A stretch of 64,000 bases of DNA, taken from positions 1 to 64,000 of the forward strand of contig NZ_CBDDRA010000016.1 of the NCBI RefSeq assembly GCF_965232925.1. The letters are read 5' to 3'. Below are positions 9,115 through 17,939 of the stretch, piece by piece; position 1 is the first letter of the stretch; each line of letters opens with the position of its first letter. The notes below the pieces were generated by a model. That model did not search any database, was not told the DNA's origin, and saw nothing but the letters and a program-made list of their open reading frames with translations. Made by a program: the position numbers and the translations under genes. The DNA is from Tumidithrix helvetica (GTDB lineage: Bacteria > Cyanobacteriota > Cyanobacteriia > Pseudanabaenales > Pseudanabaenaceae).

Positions 9115-9651
9115 ATGCCATCTTCAGGTACTACGACGAAACCAAAATCAGAAAACAAGTCGTCTTCAGAAAATCCAAGCTGCATTCGCCGCTTCAAGAC
9201 GCTCGATCTAGCCATGAAGCGCAATCACTATCGCCAAGATGCCCTGATCGAAGTCTTGCACCAAGCTCAGGAAACATTCGGCTACTTGGAAGAAGAAGTG
9301 CTGGTTTATATCGCCCGAGGGCTGAAGCTACCCTTGAGTCGAGTCTATGGGGTTGCTACCTTCTATCATCTCTTTTCCCTCAAGCCACAGGGCGAACATA
9401 CTTGTGTAGTTTGTCTGGGTACGACCTGCTACGTGAAGGGTGCGAATGCTCTGCTAGAAGCGATCGCGTCAGAAATCGGCATTCATCCAGGCGAAACCAC
9501 TGCCGATCGCAAAGTATCCCTGATGACAGCCCGTTGTATTGGGGCTTGTGGCATTGCACCAGCAACGGTGATGGACGGACAAGTACATGGCAAGCAAACA
9601 CCAGAGTCTCTGATGGCAACTATGCATGATTGTCTGGGCAAACGCGAGTGA
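9115..9651 (+). CDS. hoxE: Bidirectional hydrogenase diaphorase subunit HoxE
   Basis: HoxE is the NuoE-like 24-kDa subunit of the diaphorase part of the cyanobacterial bidirectional NiFe hydrogenase and binds one [2Fe-2S] cluster. The 178-residue protein has the thioredoxin-like domain with cluster ligands in the pattern C-X4-C (CLGTTC) and C-X3-C (CIGAC), about 40 residues apart. The N-terminal 35 residues are Ser/Lys-rich and poorly conserved. It is the first gene of hoxEFUYH, 21 nt before hoxF, with AGAGGAAAG as its ribosome-binding site. Confidence 0.97.
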   Translation: MPSSGTTTKPKSENKSSSENPSCIRRFKTLDLAMKRNHYRQDALIEVLHQAQETFGYLEEEVLVYIARGLKLPLSRVYGVATFYHLFSLKPQGEHTCVVCLGTTCYVKGANALLEAIASEIGIHPGETTADRKVSLMTARCIGACGIAPATVMDGQVHGKQTPESLMATMHDCLGKRE

Positions 9652-9672
9652 TCCAAGAGAGAGGAAAAAATA

Positions 9673-11319
9673 ATGGATTTAGCCGAACTGCTAGAAATTG
9701 CTAAAAACGAACGAGAGCATCAGAAGGATATTCGCATTCGCTGTTGTACTTCCAGTAGCTGTCAAGCCTCCAATTCTCTGGCAGCGGTCGAACGTTTGCA
9801 AGAAACCGTAAAGGCACGGGGAATTGAAGATAGGGTAGAGATACAAAGTGTGGGCTGTATGGGATTTTGCGGTCGAGGTCCATTGGTAGCGATCGATCCC
9901 GCTAACATTCTTTACGAAAGGGTAACGGCTGAAGATGCACCATCGATTGTAGATGCGCTTGCAGGTGGCTTCGCCACCGCTGCACAAGGCGATCTCGAAC
10001 ACCCCTTCTTTGCCCGTCAAATGCGGATTGTGTTGGAACACAACGGCAAAATCGATCCCATGCGGGTTGAATCCTATATTGCCGTAGGGGGATACCAACA
10101 GCTATACCAAACGCTGCACGAGATGACTCCGCAAGATGTCATCAATGAAATCACGCGTAGCGGTCTGCGCGGCAGAGGTGGGGGCGGTTATCCCACAGGG
10201 CTTAAGTGGGCAACTGTTGCTAAAATGCCTAGCGAACAGAAATTTGTCATTTGTAATGCCGATGAGGGCGATCCAGGTGCCTTTATGGATCGCAGCGTCC
10301 TAGAAAGCGATCCCCATCGGATACTGGAAGGTATGGCGATCGCAGGCTATGCGATCGGTGCCAATCAAGGCTATATCTACGTGCGGGCTGAATATCCCAT
10401 TGCCATCCAGCGCTTGCAAAAGGGAATCCAGCAGGCAAAACGATTGGGCTTACTGGGGTCGCAAATTTTTGACTCACCCTTTGATTTTCGCATTGACATT
10501 CGCTTGGGGGCTGGAGCCTTTGTGTGCGGTGAAGAGACAGCCTTAATTGCTTCCGTAGAAGGCGGTAGGGGAACTCCTCGCCCTCGTCCTCCCTATCCTG
10601 CTGAGTCTGGACTCTGGGGAAATCCCACTTTAATCAATAACGTGGAAACCTTTGCCAACATCACACCCATTATCCGTCATGGCGCTGATTGGTTTGCGGG
10701 TATTGGCGTGGATAAGAGCAAAGGAACCAAGGTCTTCGCACTTACGGGCAAAATCAAAAACACAGGATTGATTGAAGTTCCCATGGGAACCCCTGTCAGA
10801 CAGATTGTCGAAGACATGGGTGGAGGTGTACCTGACGGAGGGATGATTAAAGCCATTCAAACTGGTGGGCCCTCAGGCGGATGCATTCCTGCTGATGCTT
10901 TAGATACCCCCGTTTCCTATGAATCTCTGGTGGCACTGGGAACGATGATGGGTTCTGGTGGCATGATCGCGATCGATGATGCTACGAATATGGTGGATGT
11001 CGCCCACTTCTATATGGAGTTTTGTCGCGATGAGTCCTGTGGCAAGTGCATTCCTTGCCGTGCTGGCACGGTACAAATGCATCAACTTTTAACCAAAATT
11101 TTGAAAAAACAAGCAACCCTAAAAGATTTAGAAAATCTAGAAGCGATCTGTTATATGGTGAAAGATACGAGCCTGTGCGGATTGGGCATGAGTGCTCCCA
11201 ATCCTATCCTAAGCACGCTGCGCTATTTTCGAGAGGATTATCTAAAGTTGCTTCTAGATCGTTCTCTTCCTCAGAGTAACCAGCCGACGAACGTCCTGAA
11301 TTCGCACGCAGCTATTTAG
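9673..11319 (+). CDS. hoxF: Bidirectional hydrogenase NAD(P)H-binding subunit HoxF
   Basis: HoxF is the FMN- and NAD(P)H-binding subunit (NuoF-like) of the Hox diaphorase module. The 548-residue protein begins with a thioredoxin-like [2Fe-2S] domain (CCTSSSC, then GCMGFCGRGP at about residues 60-69). The FMN/NADH domain follows with GRGGGGYPTGLKW and GAGAFVCGEETAL, then an SLBB region. The C-terminal 4Fe-4S site is ESCGKCIPCRAGT with a further Cys in SLCGLG. All cluster ligands are present. The gene follows hoxE by 21 nt and precedes hoxU by 30 nt, with GAGAAGG upstream of hoxU. Confidence 0.97.
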   Translation: MDLAELLEIAKNEREHQKDIRIRCCTSSSCQASNSLAAVERLQETVKARGIEDRVEIQSVGCMGFCGRGPLVAIDPANILYERVTAEDAPSIVDALAGGFATAAQGDLEHPFFARQMRIVLEHNGKIDPMRVESYIAVGGYQQLYQTLHEMTPQDVINEITRSGLRGRGGGGYPTGLKWATVAKMPSEQKFVICNADEGDPGAFMDRSVLESDPHRILEGMAIAGYAIGANQGYIYVRAEYPIAIQRLQKGIQQAKRLGLLGSQIFDSPFDFRIDIRLGAGAFVCGEETALIASVEGGRGTPRPRPPYPAESGLWGNPTLINNVETFANITPIIRHGADWFAGIGVDKSKGTKVFALTGKIKNTGLIEVPMGTPVRQIVEDMGGGVPDGGMIKAIQTGGPSGGCIPADALDTPVSYESLVALGTMMGSGGMIAIDDATNMVDVAHFYMEFCRDESCGKCIPCRAGTVQMHQLLTKILKKQATLKDLENLEAICYMVKDTSLCGLGMSAPNPILSTLRYFREDYLKLLLDRSLPQSNQPTNVLNSHAAI

Positions 11320-11349
11320 CTTACATCGATTGGGAGAAGGATAAAAAGT

Positions 11350-12066
11350 ATGCCAGTAAAAACTTTAACAATTAATGGTGAGATGATTAGCGCTCGTGCC
11401 GATGAAACCATTCTGATGGCGGCCCAGGAAGCAGGCATCTACATCCCCACGCTTTGCCATCTTGAAGGAGTGTCTGACGTGGGTGCTTGTCGTCTCTGTA
11501 TTGTGGAAATTGAGGGAAGCGGTAGACCCCAACCTGCCTGTGTAACTCAGGTCGCCGAGGGCATGGTTGTGAAGACCAATACGCCAAAGCTTCAGGAATA
11601 CCGACGCATGGTTGTAGAAATGTTATTTGCTGAGGGCAATCATGTCTGCGCTGTTTGCGTAGCAAATGAAAATTGCGAACTGCAAAACATGGCGATCGCA
11701 GTGGGTATGGATCACTCCCGTTTTCCCTATCAGTTCCCCGATAGAAACGTCGATATCTCTCATCCTCTGTTTGGGCTCGATCGCAACCGTTGCATCTTAT
11801 GTACCCGTTGCGTGCGCGTCTGTGACGAGATCGAAGGAGCGCATGTCTGGGATGTGGCTAGTCGCGGTGGCAAGTCAGCGATCGTGGCGGGGATGAATCA
11901 GCCTTGGGGCGAAGTGGAAGCCTGTACCTCCTGTGGCAAGTGTGTAGAAGCCTGTCCCACGGGAGCAATTTTCCGCGCAGGTTCGACCGTAGCAGAGATG
12001 AAGCACGATCGCGACAAGTTGGAATTTCTGGTCACGGCAAGGGAGAAAAAAGAATGGACAAGATAA
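11350..12066 (+). CDS. hoxU: Bidirectional hydrogenase diaphorase subunit HoxU
   Basis: HoxU is the NuoG-N-terminal-like electron-relay subunit linking the HoxF flavin to the hydrogenase dimer. The 238 residues contain, in order, a ferredoxin-like [2Fe-2S] site (CHLEGVSDVGACRLC with a later Cys in PACVTQV). Next comes the His/Cys-liganded cluster region (GNHVCAVCVANENC), then two 4Fe-4S motifs, CILCTRCVRVC and CTSCGKCVEACPTG. Its 3' end overlaps the hoxY start by 13 nt, which favours translational coupling. Confidence 0.97.
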   Translation: MPVKTLTINGEMISARADETILMAAQEAGIYIPTLCHLEGVSDVGACRLCIVEIEGSGRPQPACVTQVAEGMVVKTNTPKLQEYRRMVVEMLFAEGNHVCAVCVANENCELQNMAIAVGMDHSRFPYQFPDRNVDISHPLFGLDRNRCILCTRCVRVCDEIEGAHVWDVASRGGKSAIVAGMNQPWGEVEACTSCGKCVEACPTGAIFRAGSTVAEMKHDRDKLEFLVTAREKKEWTR

Positions 12067-12599
12067 GATTTGCCAGTGTGTGGTTGGCAGGCTGTTCGGG
12101 CTGCCACATGTCTTTTTTAGATCTAGACGAATGGCTGTTTGAACTCGCCAAACATGTTGAAGTCGTCTACAGTCCGATCGCAGATGTGAAAACCTATCCT
12201 GAAAATGTCGATGTCTGCTTGGTGGAAGGTGCGATCGCCAATGAAGAAAATCTGGAATTAATCCATAAAATTCGCGATCGCACGAAGTTACTGATCTCCT
12301 TTGGCGATTGTGCGGTGACTGCCAACGTTCCTGCCATGCGCAATATGCTCGACGGCTCGGGAACCGTATTGCGACGCAGCTATTTAGAACTCGGCGATAT
12401 TACACCGCAATTGCCCTATGCCCCAGGCATCGTTCCCGAACTGCTCGAACGGGTCGTTCCCGTTCACGAAGTCGTCCATGTCGATCTATACCTGCCCGGC
12501 TGTCCGCCCTCTGCCGATCGGATCAAAGCCGCGATCGAGCCATTACTGCGCGGAGAGATGCCTGTTATGGAAGGTAGGGAAATGATTAAGTTTGGCTAG
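12054..12599 (+). CDS. hoxY: Bidirectional hydrogenase small subunit HoxY
   Basis: HoxY is the small subunit of the NiFe hydrogenase dimer and carries the proximal 4Fe-4S cluster. The start is ATG 12054, inside the end of hoxU, giving 181 residues beginning MDKIRFASVWLAGC. The cluster ligands are seen in GCSGCHMSF, GDCAVTANVPAMRN and PGCPPSADR. The length matches short cytoplasmic HoxY proteins with only one cluster. A longer frame back to 11904 is just the hoxU region read in another frame and was rejected. Confidence 0.97.
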   Translation: MDKIRFASVWLAGCSGCHMSFLDLDEWLFELAKHVEVVYSPIADVKTYPENVDVCLVEGAIANEENLELIHKIRDRTKLLISFGDCAVTANVPAMRNMLDGSGTVLRRSYLELGDITPQLPYAPGIVPELLERVVPVHEVVHVDLYLPGCPPSADRIKAAIEPLLRGEMPVMEGREMIKFG

Positions 12600-12656
12600 C
12601 AATTCTGTAGGGACAGTGACGAAGGGTTTCTAGGATGAAAGTTGAGGAATGGATAT

Positions 12657-14096
12657 ATGAGTAAAACAATTGTTATCGATCCCGTAACGCGCATTGAAGG
12701 ACATGCCAAAATTTCCATCTACCTTGACGATGCTGGCGAAGTATCCGACGCGCATTTTCATGTGGTGGAATATCGAGGGTTCGAGAAATTTTGCGAAGGT
12801 CGTCCCATGTGGGAAATGGCAGGGATTACGGCGCGTATTTGCGGAATTTGTCCTGTCAGTCACCTGATGGCATCGGCAAAAACAGGCGACAAACTGTTAG
12901 CCGTGCAGATTCCTCCCGCAGGGGAGAAATTGCGCAGGTTGATGAATCTCGCCCAGATTACCCAGTCCCACGCTCTATCCTTCTTTCATCTCAGCAGTCC
13001 TGACTTTCTGCTCGGCTGGGATAGCAATCCTGCTACGCGTAACGTGTTTGGTTTAATGGTAGCCGATCCCGAACTGGCTAGGGGCGGTATTCGCCTGCGC
13101 CAATTTGGGCAGCAAATCATCGAATTGCTAGGAGCAAAGAAAATCCATGCGGCATGGGCAGTGCCTGGCGGGGTGCGATCGCCACTGAGCGAATCAGGTC
13201 GTCAGTGGATACGCGATCGCGTGCCTGAATCTCTTGCTACGATTGAAAATGCCCTGAGCCTCTTTAAGAAACTGCTGGATGAGGAACTGCAAACTGAAAT
13301 TCAGGTATTTGGAAACTTTCCTTCGCTATTTATGAGTCTGGTGGGTAAAAATGGGGAATGGGAACACTACGGCGGACATCTGCGCTTTATTGATAGCGGT
13401 GGCAATATTGTCGCGGATAACCTCAGCGAAGATGATTATCGCGACTTTATCGGCGAAGCGGTTGAGCCTTGGTCGTACCTCAAGTTCCCCTATTACAAGC
13501 CCATGGGCTATCCCGAAGGCATCTATCGCGTTGGACCTCTGGCAAGGGTAAATATTTGCTCTAGCTTTGGTACGGAAAGAGGCGATCGCGAGTTGCATGA
13601 ATTTCGTCAACGAGTGGGTGGTGTTGCTACTTCTTCATTCTATTATCACTATGCGCGGCTGTTAGAGATTCTCGCTAGTGTTGAGAAAATCGCCGAACTG
13701 ATCGAAGATCCTGATGTGTTATCTTCCCGCACCCGCGCCCATGCTGGCATCAATAACCTAGAAGCGGTGGGTGTGAGCGAAGCTCCAAGAGGTACTTTGT
13801 TCCATCACTATCAAATTGATGAAAATGGACTGATTAAAAAGATGAATCTGATTATTGCGACAGGGAACAACAACCTAGCAATGAACAAAACCGTTGCCCA
13901 GATTGCCAAACACTATATTCACAATGGCGACGTTGCAGAAGGTTTTCTCAATCGGGTAGAGGCGGGTATCCGCAATTACGATCCTTGTCTCAGTTGTTCT
14001 ACCCACGCGGCAGGTCAGATGCCGATGCAAATTCAAATTCGCGATCGCCAAGGCAATCTTTTAAAACAAATCGGGCGTAATTTAGAGGGGGGCTAA
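12657..14096 (+). CDS. hoxH: Bidirectional hydrogenase large subunit HoxH
   Basis: HoxH holds the NiFe(CN)2CO active site. The N-terminal Cys pair is in RICGICPVSH and the C-terminal pair in DPCLSCSTHA. The residues after His in that motif (from AAGQMPM to the end, about 34 residues) are the tail removed by the endopeptidase HoxW during maturation. I choose ATG 12657 (479 residues, MSKTIVIDPVTRIEGH) because GAGGA lies 8 nt upstream; a TTG at 12642 would add five residues. HoxW is not encoded nearby. The transcript probably ends in the 260 nt that follow, where I see no strong hairpin. Confidence 0.97.
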   Translation: MSKTIVIDPVTRIEGHAKISIYLDDAGEVSDAHFHVVEYRGFEKFCEGRPMWEMAGITARICGICPVSHLMASAKTGDKLLAVQIPPAGEKLRRLMNLAQITQSHALSFFHLSSPDFLLGWDSNPATRNVFGLMVADPELARGGIRLRQFGQQIIELLGAKKIHAAWAVPGGVRSPLSESGRQWIRDRVPESLATIENALSLFKKLLDEELQTEIQVFGNFPSLFMSLVGKNGEWEHYGGHLRFIDSGGNIVADNLSEDDYRDFIGEAVEPWSYLKFPYYKPMGYPEGIYRVGPLARVNICSSFGTERGDRELHEFRQRVGGVATSSFYYHYARLLEILASVEKIAELIEDPDVLSSRTRAHAGINNLEAVGVSEAPRGTLFHHYQIDENGLIKKMNLIIATGNNNLAMNKTVAQIAKHYIHNGDVAEGFLNRVEAGIRNYDPCLSCSTHAAGQMPMQIQIRDRQGNLLKQIGRNLEGG

Positions 14097-14356
14097 GTAT
14101 TCAGCACGCAATCCAAGAATATGCTGTTGAAAATTTCAGTTGTGGTGCTGCGATCGCTCGAACGGGTTGCCACAAGTTGAGATATGTCGATAAATGCACG
14201 ACCAAAGTTTTAGATTGGATAGAGCGATCGCCTTCTAACAGCCCACAACCGCAGGTTTGCAACATAACGATCGGCAACGATCGCATAACGACTTGTTACG
14301 ACTAGAGAACTAGAGCTTAGAATTATTGTATTGAAAACATACTCAAAGTATTCACT

Positions 14357-14977
14357 ATGCAAGCACTAGCCGTTACTGAAGCTGTCACCACGATCGCGGA
14401 AGCAGAGAGAAAATTTGGCTTGAGGCGTAGCGAATCGAAGGATTTTTTTACAGAGTGGTACGACCAATTACCAGAGATTGGTTCTAGCGATCGCGATGGT
14501 CTAGAAGTTTTATGGCGGCGTTATCTCTACCATCGGTCGGGCGGACATCTTCTTGAAAGTACGGTAATGCTGCTGTTAGTTTCACCATTATTGACGATCG
14601 CGGGTTTATACGATCCTCCTTTTAGGATTAAGGCGGAGGAGTCTATTTCGATCGATGTATCCGATCGCGAAGAAACTCTACAGGGGCGTATCGATGTGTT
14701 GGTATTGCGCGATCGCCTTTGGATTATTGTGTTGGAGTCCAAAAAAACGATGCTTTCGGTTTGGTCTGCTTTACCGCAAACTTTGGCATATTTGATCGCT
14801 AGCCCCAATCGCGATCGTCCAACTTTTGCGATGTTGACGAATGGTGATGATATTGTGTTTGTGAAACTAGAGGATAAGCAATATGCGATGTCTAAGGTTT
14901 TGGCTCCTTTTGTCGATCGCGGTGAGTTAGAAGTTGCGTGGCGGGTGTTACGCAAAATAGCAGAAATAGAAGTTTGA
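14357..14977 (+). CDS. PD-(D/E)XK-type restriction endonuclease-like protein
   Basis: This 206-residue protein resembles the cyanobacterial family often labelled type I restriction endonuclease subunit R-like, which corresponds only to the small HSDR_N nuclease fold and has no helicase. A candidate active site is GRIDVLV followed by WIIVLESKK, giving the D-X(n)-E-X-K pattern at about residues 115-132. A SWI-like tail (PQTLAYLIA, FAMLTNGDDIVFVKL) follows and is typical of the fold. No methylase or specificity gene is adjacent. It is probably a stand-alone nuclease or nuclease-derived protein of unknown role, and starts the accessory region. Confidence 0.65.
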   Translation: MQALAVTEAVTTIAEAERKFGLRRSESKDFFTEWYDQLPEIGSSDRDGLEVLWRRYLYHRSGGHLLESTVMLLLVSPLLTIAGLYDPPFRIKAEESISIDVSDREETLQGRIDVLVLRDRLWIIVLESKKTMLSVWSALPQTLAYLIASPNRDRPTFAMLTNGDDIVFVKLEDKQYAMSKVLAPFVDRGELEVAWRVLRKIAEIEV

Positions 14978-15052
14978 TGTTTTGATTTCTCGTAGCGATC
15001 GCAAACGCTTTACAACTATTTTTTAAATTGTTAGGACGGGGCTAAATTATTG

Positions 15053-15086
15053 AGCGATCGCTAAAATTTTACATTTAGCGATCGCT
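15053..15086. repeat. HIP1-pair hairpin
   Basis: The arms AGCGATCGCTAAA and TTTAGCGATCGCT are exact reverse complements separated by 8 nt. Each arm contains one HIP1 octamer. The hairpin lies between the convergent ends of the nuclease-like gene and the small minus-strand gene, so it may serve as a bidirectional terminator. Confidence 0.75.
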
Positions 15087-15121
15087 TCAGTTACAATCAA
15101 GGTTGCGTAGATATTGGCAAA

Positions 15122-15379
15122 CTAAATGTCAGACTTGCGATCGCAAAGAATCGGTATCTCAATCTGTGGTGGTGTGCTACCAGGTATCTGGGGCAACGAG
15201 GGTGGGTTAGCAGCAGTTAACCAGAAAGTTACCAGATGGGATAGCAAAAATCCAGAGATCTTAGCTGGAAGAGACAAGCGCTTCCAAGAGATTTCCAACT
15301 CTACGTGCATCCCTTCTTCATTTGCGGAGATATCCAACTGGGTTTCGTTGTTCTCATTTAGATTCTTAATGTCTTTCAT
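15122..15379 (-). CDS. Small protein divergent to the VMAP-MoxR operon
   Basis: This 85-residue protein starts at ATG 15379, with AGAGGA about 7 nt upstream. The sequence opens MKDIKNLNENNETQLDIS. It then has the amphipathic segment HVELEISWKRLSLPAKISG, a hydrophobic stretch (FLLSHLVTFWLTA), and a Pro-rich tail (NPPSLPQIPGSTPPQIEIP). The good ribosome-binding site and non-random composition make it more credible than the plus-strand frame over the same bases. It is transcribed away from the VMAP-MoxR-vWA/FGE operon and shares the roughly 220-nt promoter region with it. It could be a small accessory component or regulator of that system. I do not recognise a family. Confidence 0.6.
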   Translation of the reverse strand: MKDIKNLNENNETQLDISANEEGMHVELEISWKRLSLPAKISGFLLSHLVTFWLTAANPPSLPQIPGSTPPQIEIPILCDRKSDI

Positions 15380-15552
15380 GTCTTTGTTCCTCTTTGCGAG
15401 TAGATGTGATTTCTGCACTAAATCTATTGAAATGCATTCAGAGAATGGGTTTGAGGATAATCGATGCGGATAATCAGCAGATTTTTGAAAAACTTTTTTA
15501 GCCATCAAAGCTTTATCCTGAAAGGCTTTTGGCTAAAAAACTCTGGTTTTGC

Positions 15553-15584
15553 GGATTTTCCACTGGGGGTTGTGGATTTTCCAC
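15553..15584. promoter_or_regulatory. Two GGATTTTCCAC repeats upstream of the VMAP gene
   Basis: GGATTTTCCAC occurs at 15553-15563 and 15574-15584, start-to-start spacing 21 nt, which is two helical turns. The second copy is extended to the interrupted palindrome GTGG-ATTTT-CCAC. They lie just before the AAGGAGG ribosome-binding site (15587-15593), as expected of a repressor operator covering the start of the ternary-system transcript. Confidence 0.45.
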
Positions 15585-15599
15585 AGAAGGAGGTTTATT

Positions 15600-16949
15600 T
15601 TGGCTAGAAAGTATTGGAAACTAAGTCTAGATGGGCAAAAACTCTTAAAGGAACTACTGAAAGAGTTAACTTGGGAATCGCTCAGCTTAAATGAGCTTGT
15701 CCCTACATTGAAAGAAGCAAAAGGTTTTGTTATTGATAGAGAAACTCTGACTAATATCATGGATGCTCATAGTCAGCATCGAAGCATTAAATCTAGGCTT
15801 GAAGGGTTGATGACAGCTTTGGGAGCGAAAGATTCAACAACAAAAGCATTTGAGAAGAAATACTTTGAGCAAATCGAGAATGATCCTGTCTTATTGGCTA
15901 TGAGCGAAGCCTATCGCAAATGTTGTCCTGAAGGATTCGATCGCACTGTACCTCAAGGTGACGAAATGATCCGCGAAAGTCTTAACGATATGAAGACAAA
16001 GGATGGAATTGAGGCACTGTCGCGTTTTGCTTGCTTGCTCCACTCGGACAACAGAATACCAAATGAAATCAAAGCAAGATGGGAAACTCATATTAAATCT
16101 GGGGATCGCGAGAAATTAGTTCAGGTATCTCGACAAAAGTCGAGTACTAAATGCTCGGAATGTTATCGTCTAATGATTTATGTTGCGGATCATCACAGCA
16201 TCAACGGAAACTTTTCCATACAATATGCTCTGTTAAAAGATTTTCAAGCTGATAGTATCGAACAGGAAATGCAACCGATTCCAATTTGTTCCAATTTGAG
16301 GGATTCTTATAAAGACACTGAAATAGTTGATGTTATCCGTGAACTATTGGATGAATCTGGGGCTGAAGTTGCACTGAGTGACCTGATTTTAGAAATATTT
16401 TTGCCCATTAAATTGATGGGGCTCAATCTAGCATCGTTAACGCAGTCAATAGATGGGACATATAGACTTTTTATTCGATTTCAGAAGCGTCAAGGAAAGC
16501 ACTTAAAGAGAAAAATGGGGGATTGGAAAAAATCTTGGGATGATTTGATCGCGAAAATAGAACTGAATTACAAAGATGTATGCATTCTTTGGAATAACTG
16601 CATAGTTGATTTTAGTAGCCAATTTTACAAATTCCAATATGTCAGTTGCTCTTTTACAGGGAATCTAGAAGAATTTCCTCAAATAGTAGATAAGATATCT
16701 GAAAGCCCTATATGTACGGCTGTATGGGCGCATCAAGGTCGTAAAACAAATGAGATAGAGGATTTTGTGTTTCCACTACCTGTTGGTAATTTGCCGCGAT
16801 CGCTTGCCGAGTTACGACAAAATGTTTGGATTGAGCATGGTGATGAACCCGATCGTCTGAGAGAACATTATGCTCATTACATCTACTTGTTATGGGATAA
16901 TCCCTATCGCATGTTTCCTGCTACCATATTTACAAGTGAGAGTACCTAA
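15600..16949 (+). CDS. VMAP-like protein of a MoxR-vWA ternary conflict system
   Basis: This first gene of the operon encodes 449 residues from TTG 15600, chosen because a perfect AAGGAGG lies 6 nt upstream. The N-terminal 75 residues (WKLSLDGQKLLKELLKEL...) form a small helical domain like the effector-associated domains of such systems. The C-terminal half carries a VMAP-C-like signature: VWAHQGRK, then PLPVGNLPRSL, and the closing IYLLWDNPYRMFPA. In MoxR-vWA-VMAP ternary systems the VMAP protein is thought to link the ATPase/vWA pair to the effector. It lies 3 nt before the MoxR gene. Identification is by motif memory and gene order; the middle region is unrecognised. Confidence 0.65.
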   Translation: MARKYWKLSLDGQKLLKELLKELTWESLSLNELVPTLKEAKGFVIDRETLTNIMDAHSQHRSIKSRLEGLMTALGAKDSTTKAFEKKYFEQIENDPVLLAMSEAYRKCCPEGFDRTVPQGDEMIRESLNDMKTKDGIEALSRFACLLHSDNRIPNEIKARWETHIKSGDREKLVQVSRQKSSTKCSECYRLMIYVADHHSINGNFSIQYALLKDFQADSIEQEMQPIPICSNLRDSYKDTEIVDVIRELLDESGAEVALSDLILEIFLPIKLMGLNLASLTQSIDGTYRLFIRFQKRQGKHLKRKMGDWKKSWDDLIAKIELNYKDVCILWNNCIVDFSSQFYKFQYVSCSFTGNLEEFPQIVDKISESPICTAVWAHQGRKTNEIEDFVFPLPVGNLPRSLAELRQNVWIEHGDEPDRLREHYAHYIYLLWDNPYRMFPATIFTSEST

Positions 16950-16952
16950 ACG

Positions 16953-17939
16953 ATGGCAACTTGGAAGATTTATCAAGGGAATACTTCTCCTCGCAATGAT
17001 TGGACATTGCCACCTGCACCTACTTGGCGAGATTTTAAAGATGATGATGCAGGAGCAGTAGCCCGCGAAGATCGTAAGGGAGAGAACTTTGAACCGCCAG
17101 ATGTAGCCATTAAGATGGTAAATGCGGCAATCTGTTTGCGGCGACCACTCTTGATTACTGGCGATCCTGGTACAGGGAAATCGACCTTAGCTTACAGTGT
17201 TGCCAGAGAGCTAGAACTGGGAAAGGTTTTAAAGTGGTCAATCACAACTCGTACTCTGTTAAAGGATGGGTTATATAGTTACGATGCGATCGCACGAGTC
17301 CAAGATGCCCAGACAGAGGAGAAAGACAATCGCAAACAGGTTGGTGACTACATTACGCTGGGGGCATTGGGAACTGCTTTTTTGCCAACGGATAAGCCAA
17401 GAGTGTTGCTAATTGACGAAATTGATAAGAGCGACATTGATTTACCCAATGACCTACTCAATCTGTTTGAGGAAGGTGAATTTGCTATCCCCGAATTGCA
17501 AAGGCTAAGTTCATCGCTACATTATGTCAATTCTTACGATCGCGAAATCACTGGTGACAACAAAGGTAAACCCAAGAAAGCAGGGATTTTTAATGGATTT
17601 GTGCGCTGTCGTGCTTTTCCTTTGGTGATCATGACCAGCAACGGTGAACGTGATTTCCCACCACCATTTTTGCGTCGCTGTCTACGCCTAAAGATGCCTA
17701 GTCCTGACCTTTTAAAACTCGGCAAGATTGTTACCAAACATTTCAATGCTGAGACTTCTGATAAAGCGGAGAAGCTGATTGAGTCGTTTTTTGACAGTCG
17801 TGCGAGTGGTACTTTGGCAACCGATCAACTATTAAATGCCATTCATATGCGGCTTCAGGAAAACTTTAGCGATGATAGCGAACTGGATGATGTCTTAAAA
17901 CGCTTGTTGCAATCTCTGTCTAGCGCCGAGGATGAATGA
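16953..17939 (+). CDS. MoxR-type AAA+ ATPase
   Basis: This 328-residue AAA+ ATPase has Walker A GDPGTGKS at residues 70-77 and Walker B VLLIDEIDKS at 151-160. The sensor-1-like VIMTSNGERDFPPPFLRRC, with arginine-finger candidates, follows. The MoxR group typically acts as a chaperone-like remodeler paired with a vWA protein. Here the partner is directly downstream and overlaps by four nucleotides (ATGA), indicating translational coupling. The 25-residue insertion around residues 113-130 (DAQTEEKDNRKQ) is a charged loop. Confidence 0.9.
   Translation: MATWKIYQGNTSPRNDWTLPPAPTWRDFKDDDAGAVAREDRKGENFEPPDVAIKMVNAAICLRRPLLITGDPGTGKSTLAYSVARELELGKVLKWSITTRTLLKDGLYSYDAIARVQDAQTEEKDNRKQVGDYITLGALGTAFLPTDKPRVLLIDEIDKSDIDLPNDLLNLFEEGEFAIPELQRLSSSLHYVNSYDREITGDNKGKPKKAGIFNGFVRCRAFPLVIMTSNGERDFPPPFLRRCLRLKMPSPDLLKLGKIVTKHFNAETSDKAEKLIESFFDSRASGTLATDQLLNAIHMRLQENFSDDSELDDVLKRLLQSLSSAEDE

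Noticed and set aside
14097..14356. Possible hoxW or a small Cys-rich gene after hoxH
   Set aside because: No frame has an ATG with a ribosome-binding site. One plus-strand frame (ending about 14305) has several Cys but no start codon and does not look like the HoxW endopeptidase.
15126..15473. Plus-strand ORF opposite the 85-residue minus-strand gene
   Set aside because: It has no ribosome-binding site and its sequence is explained by the complementary strand, which has AGAGGA and a plausible protein composition.
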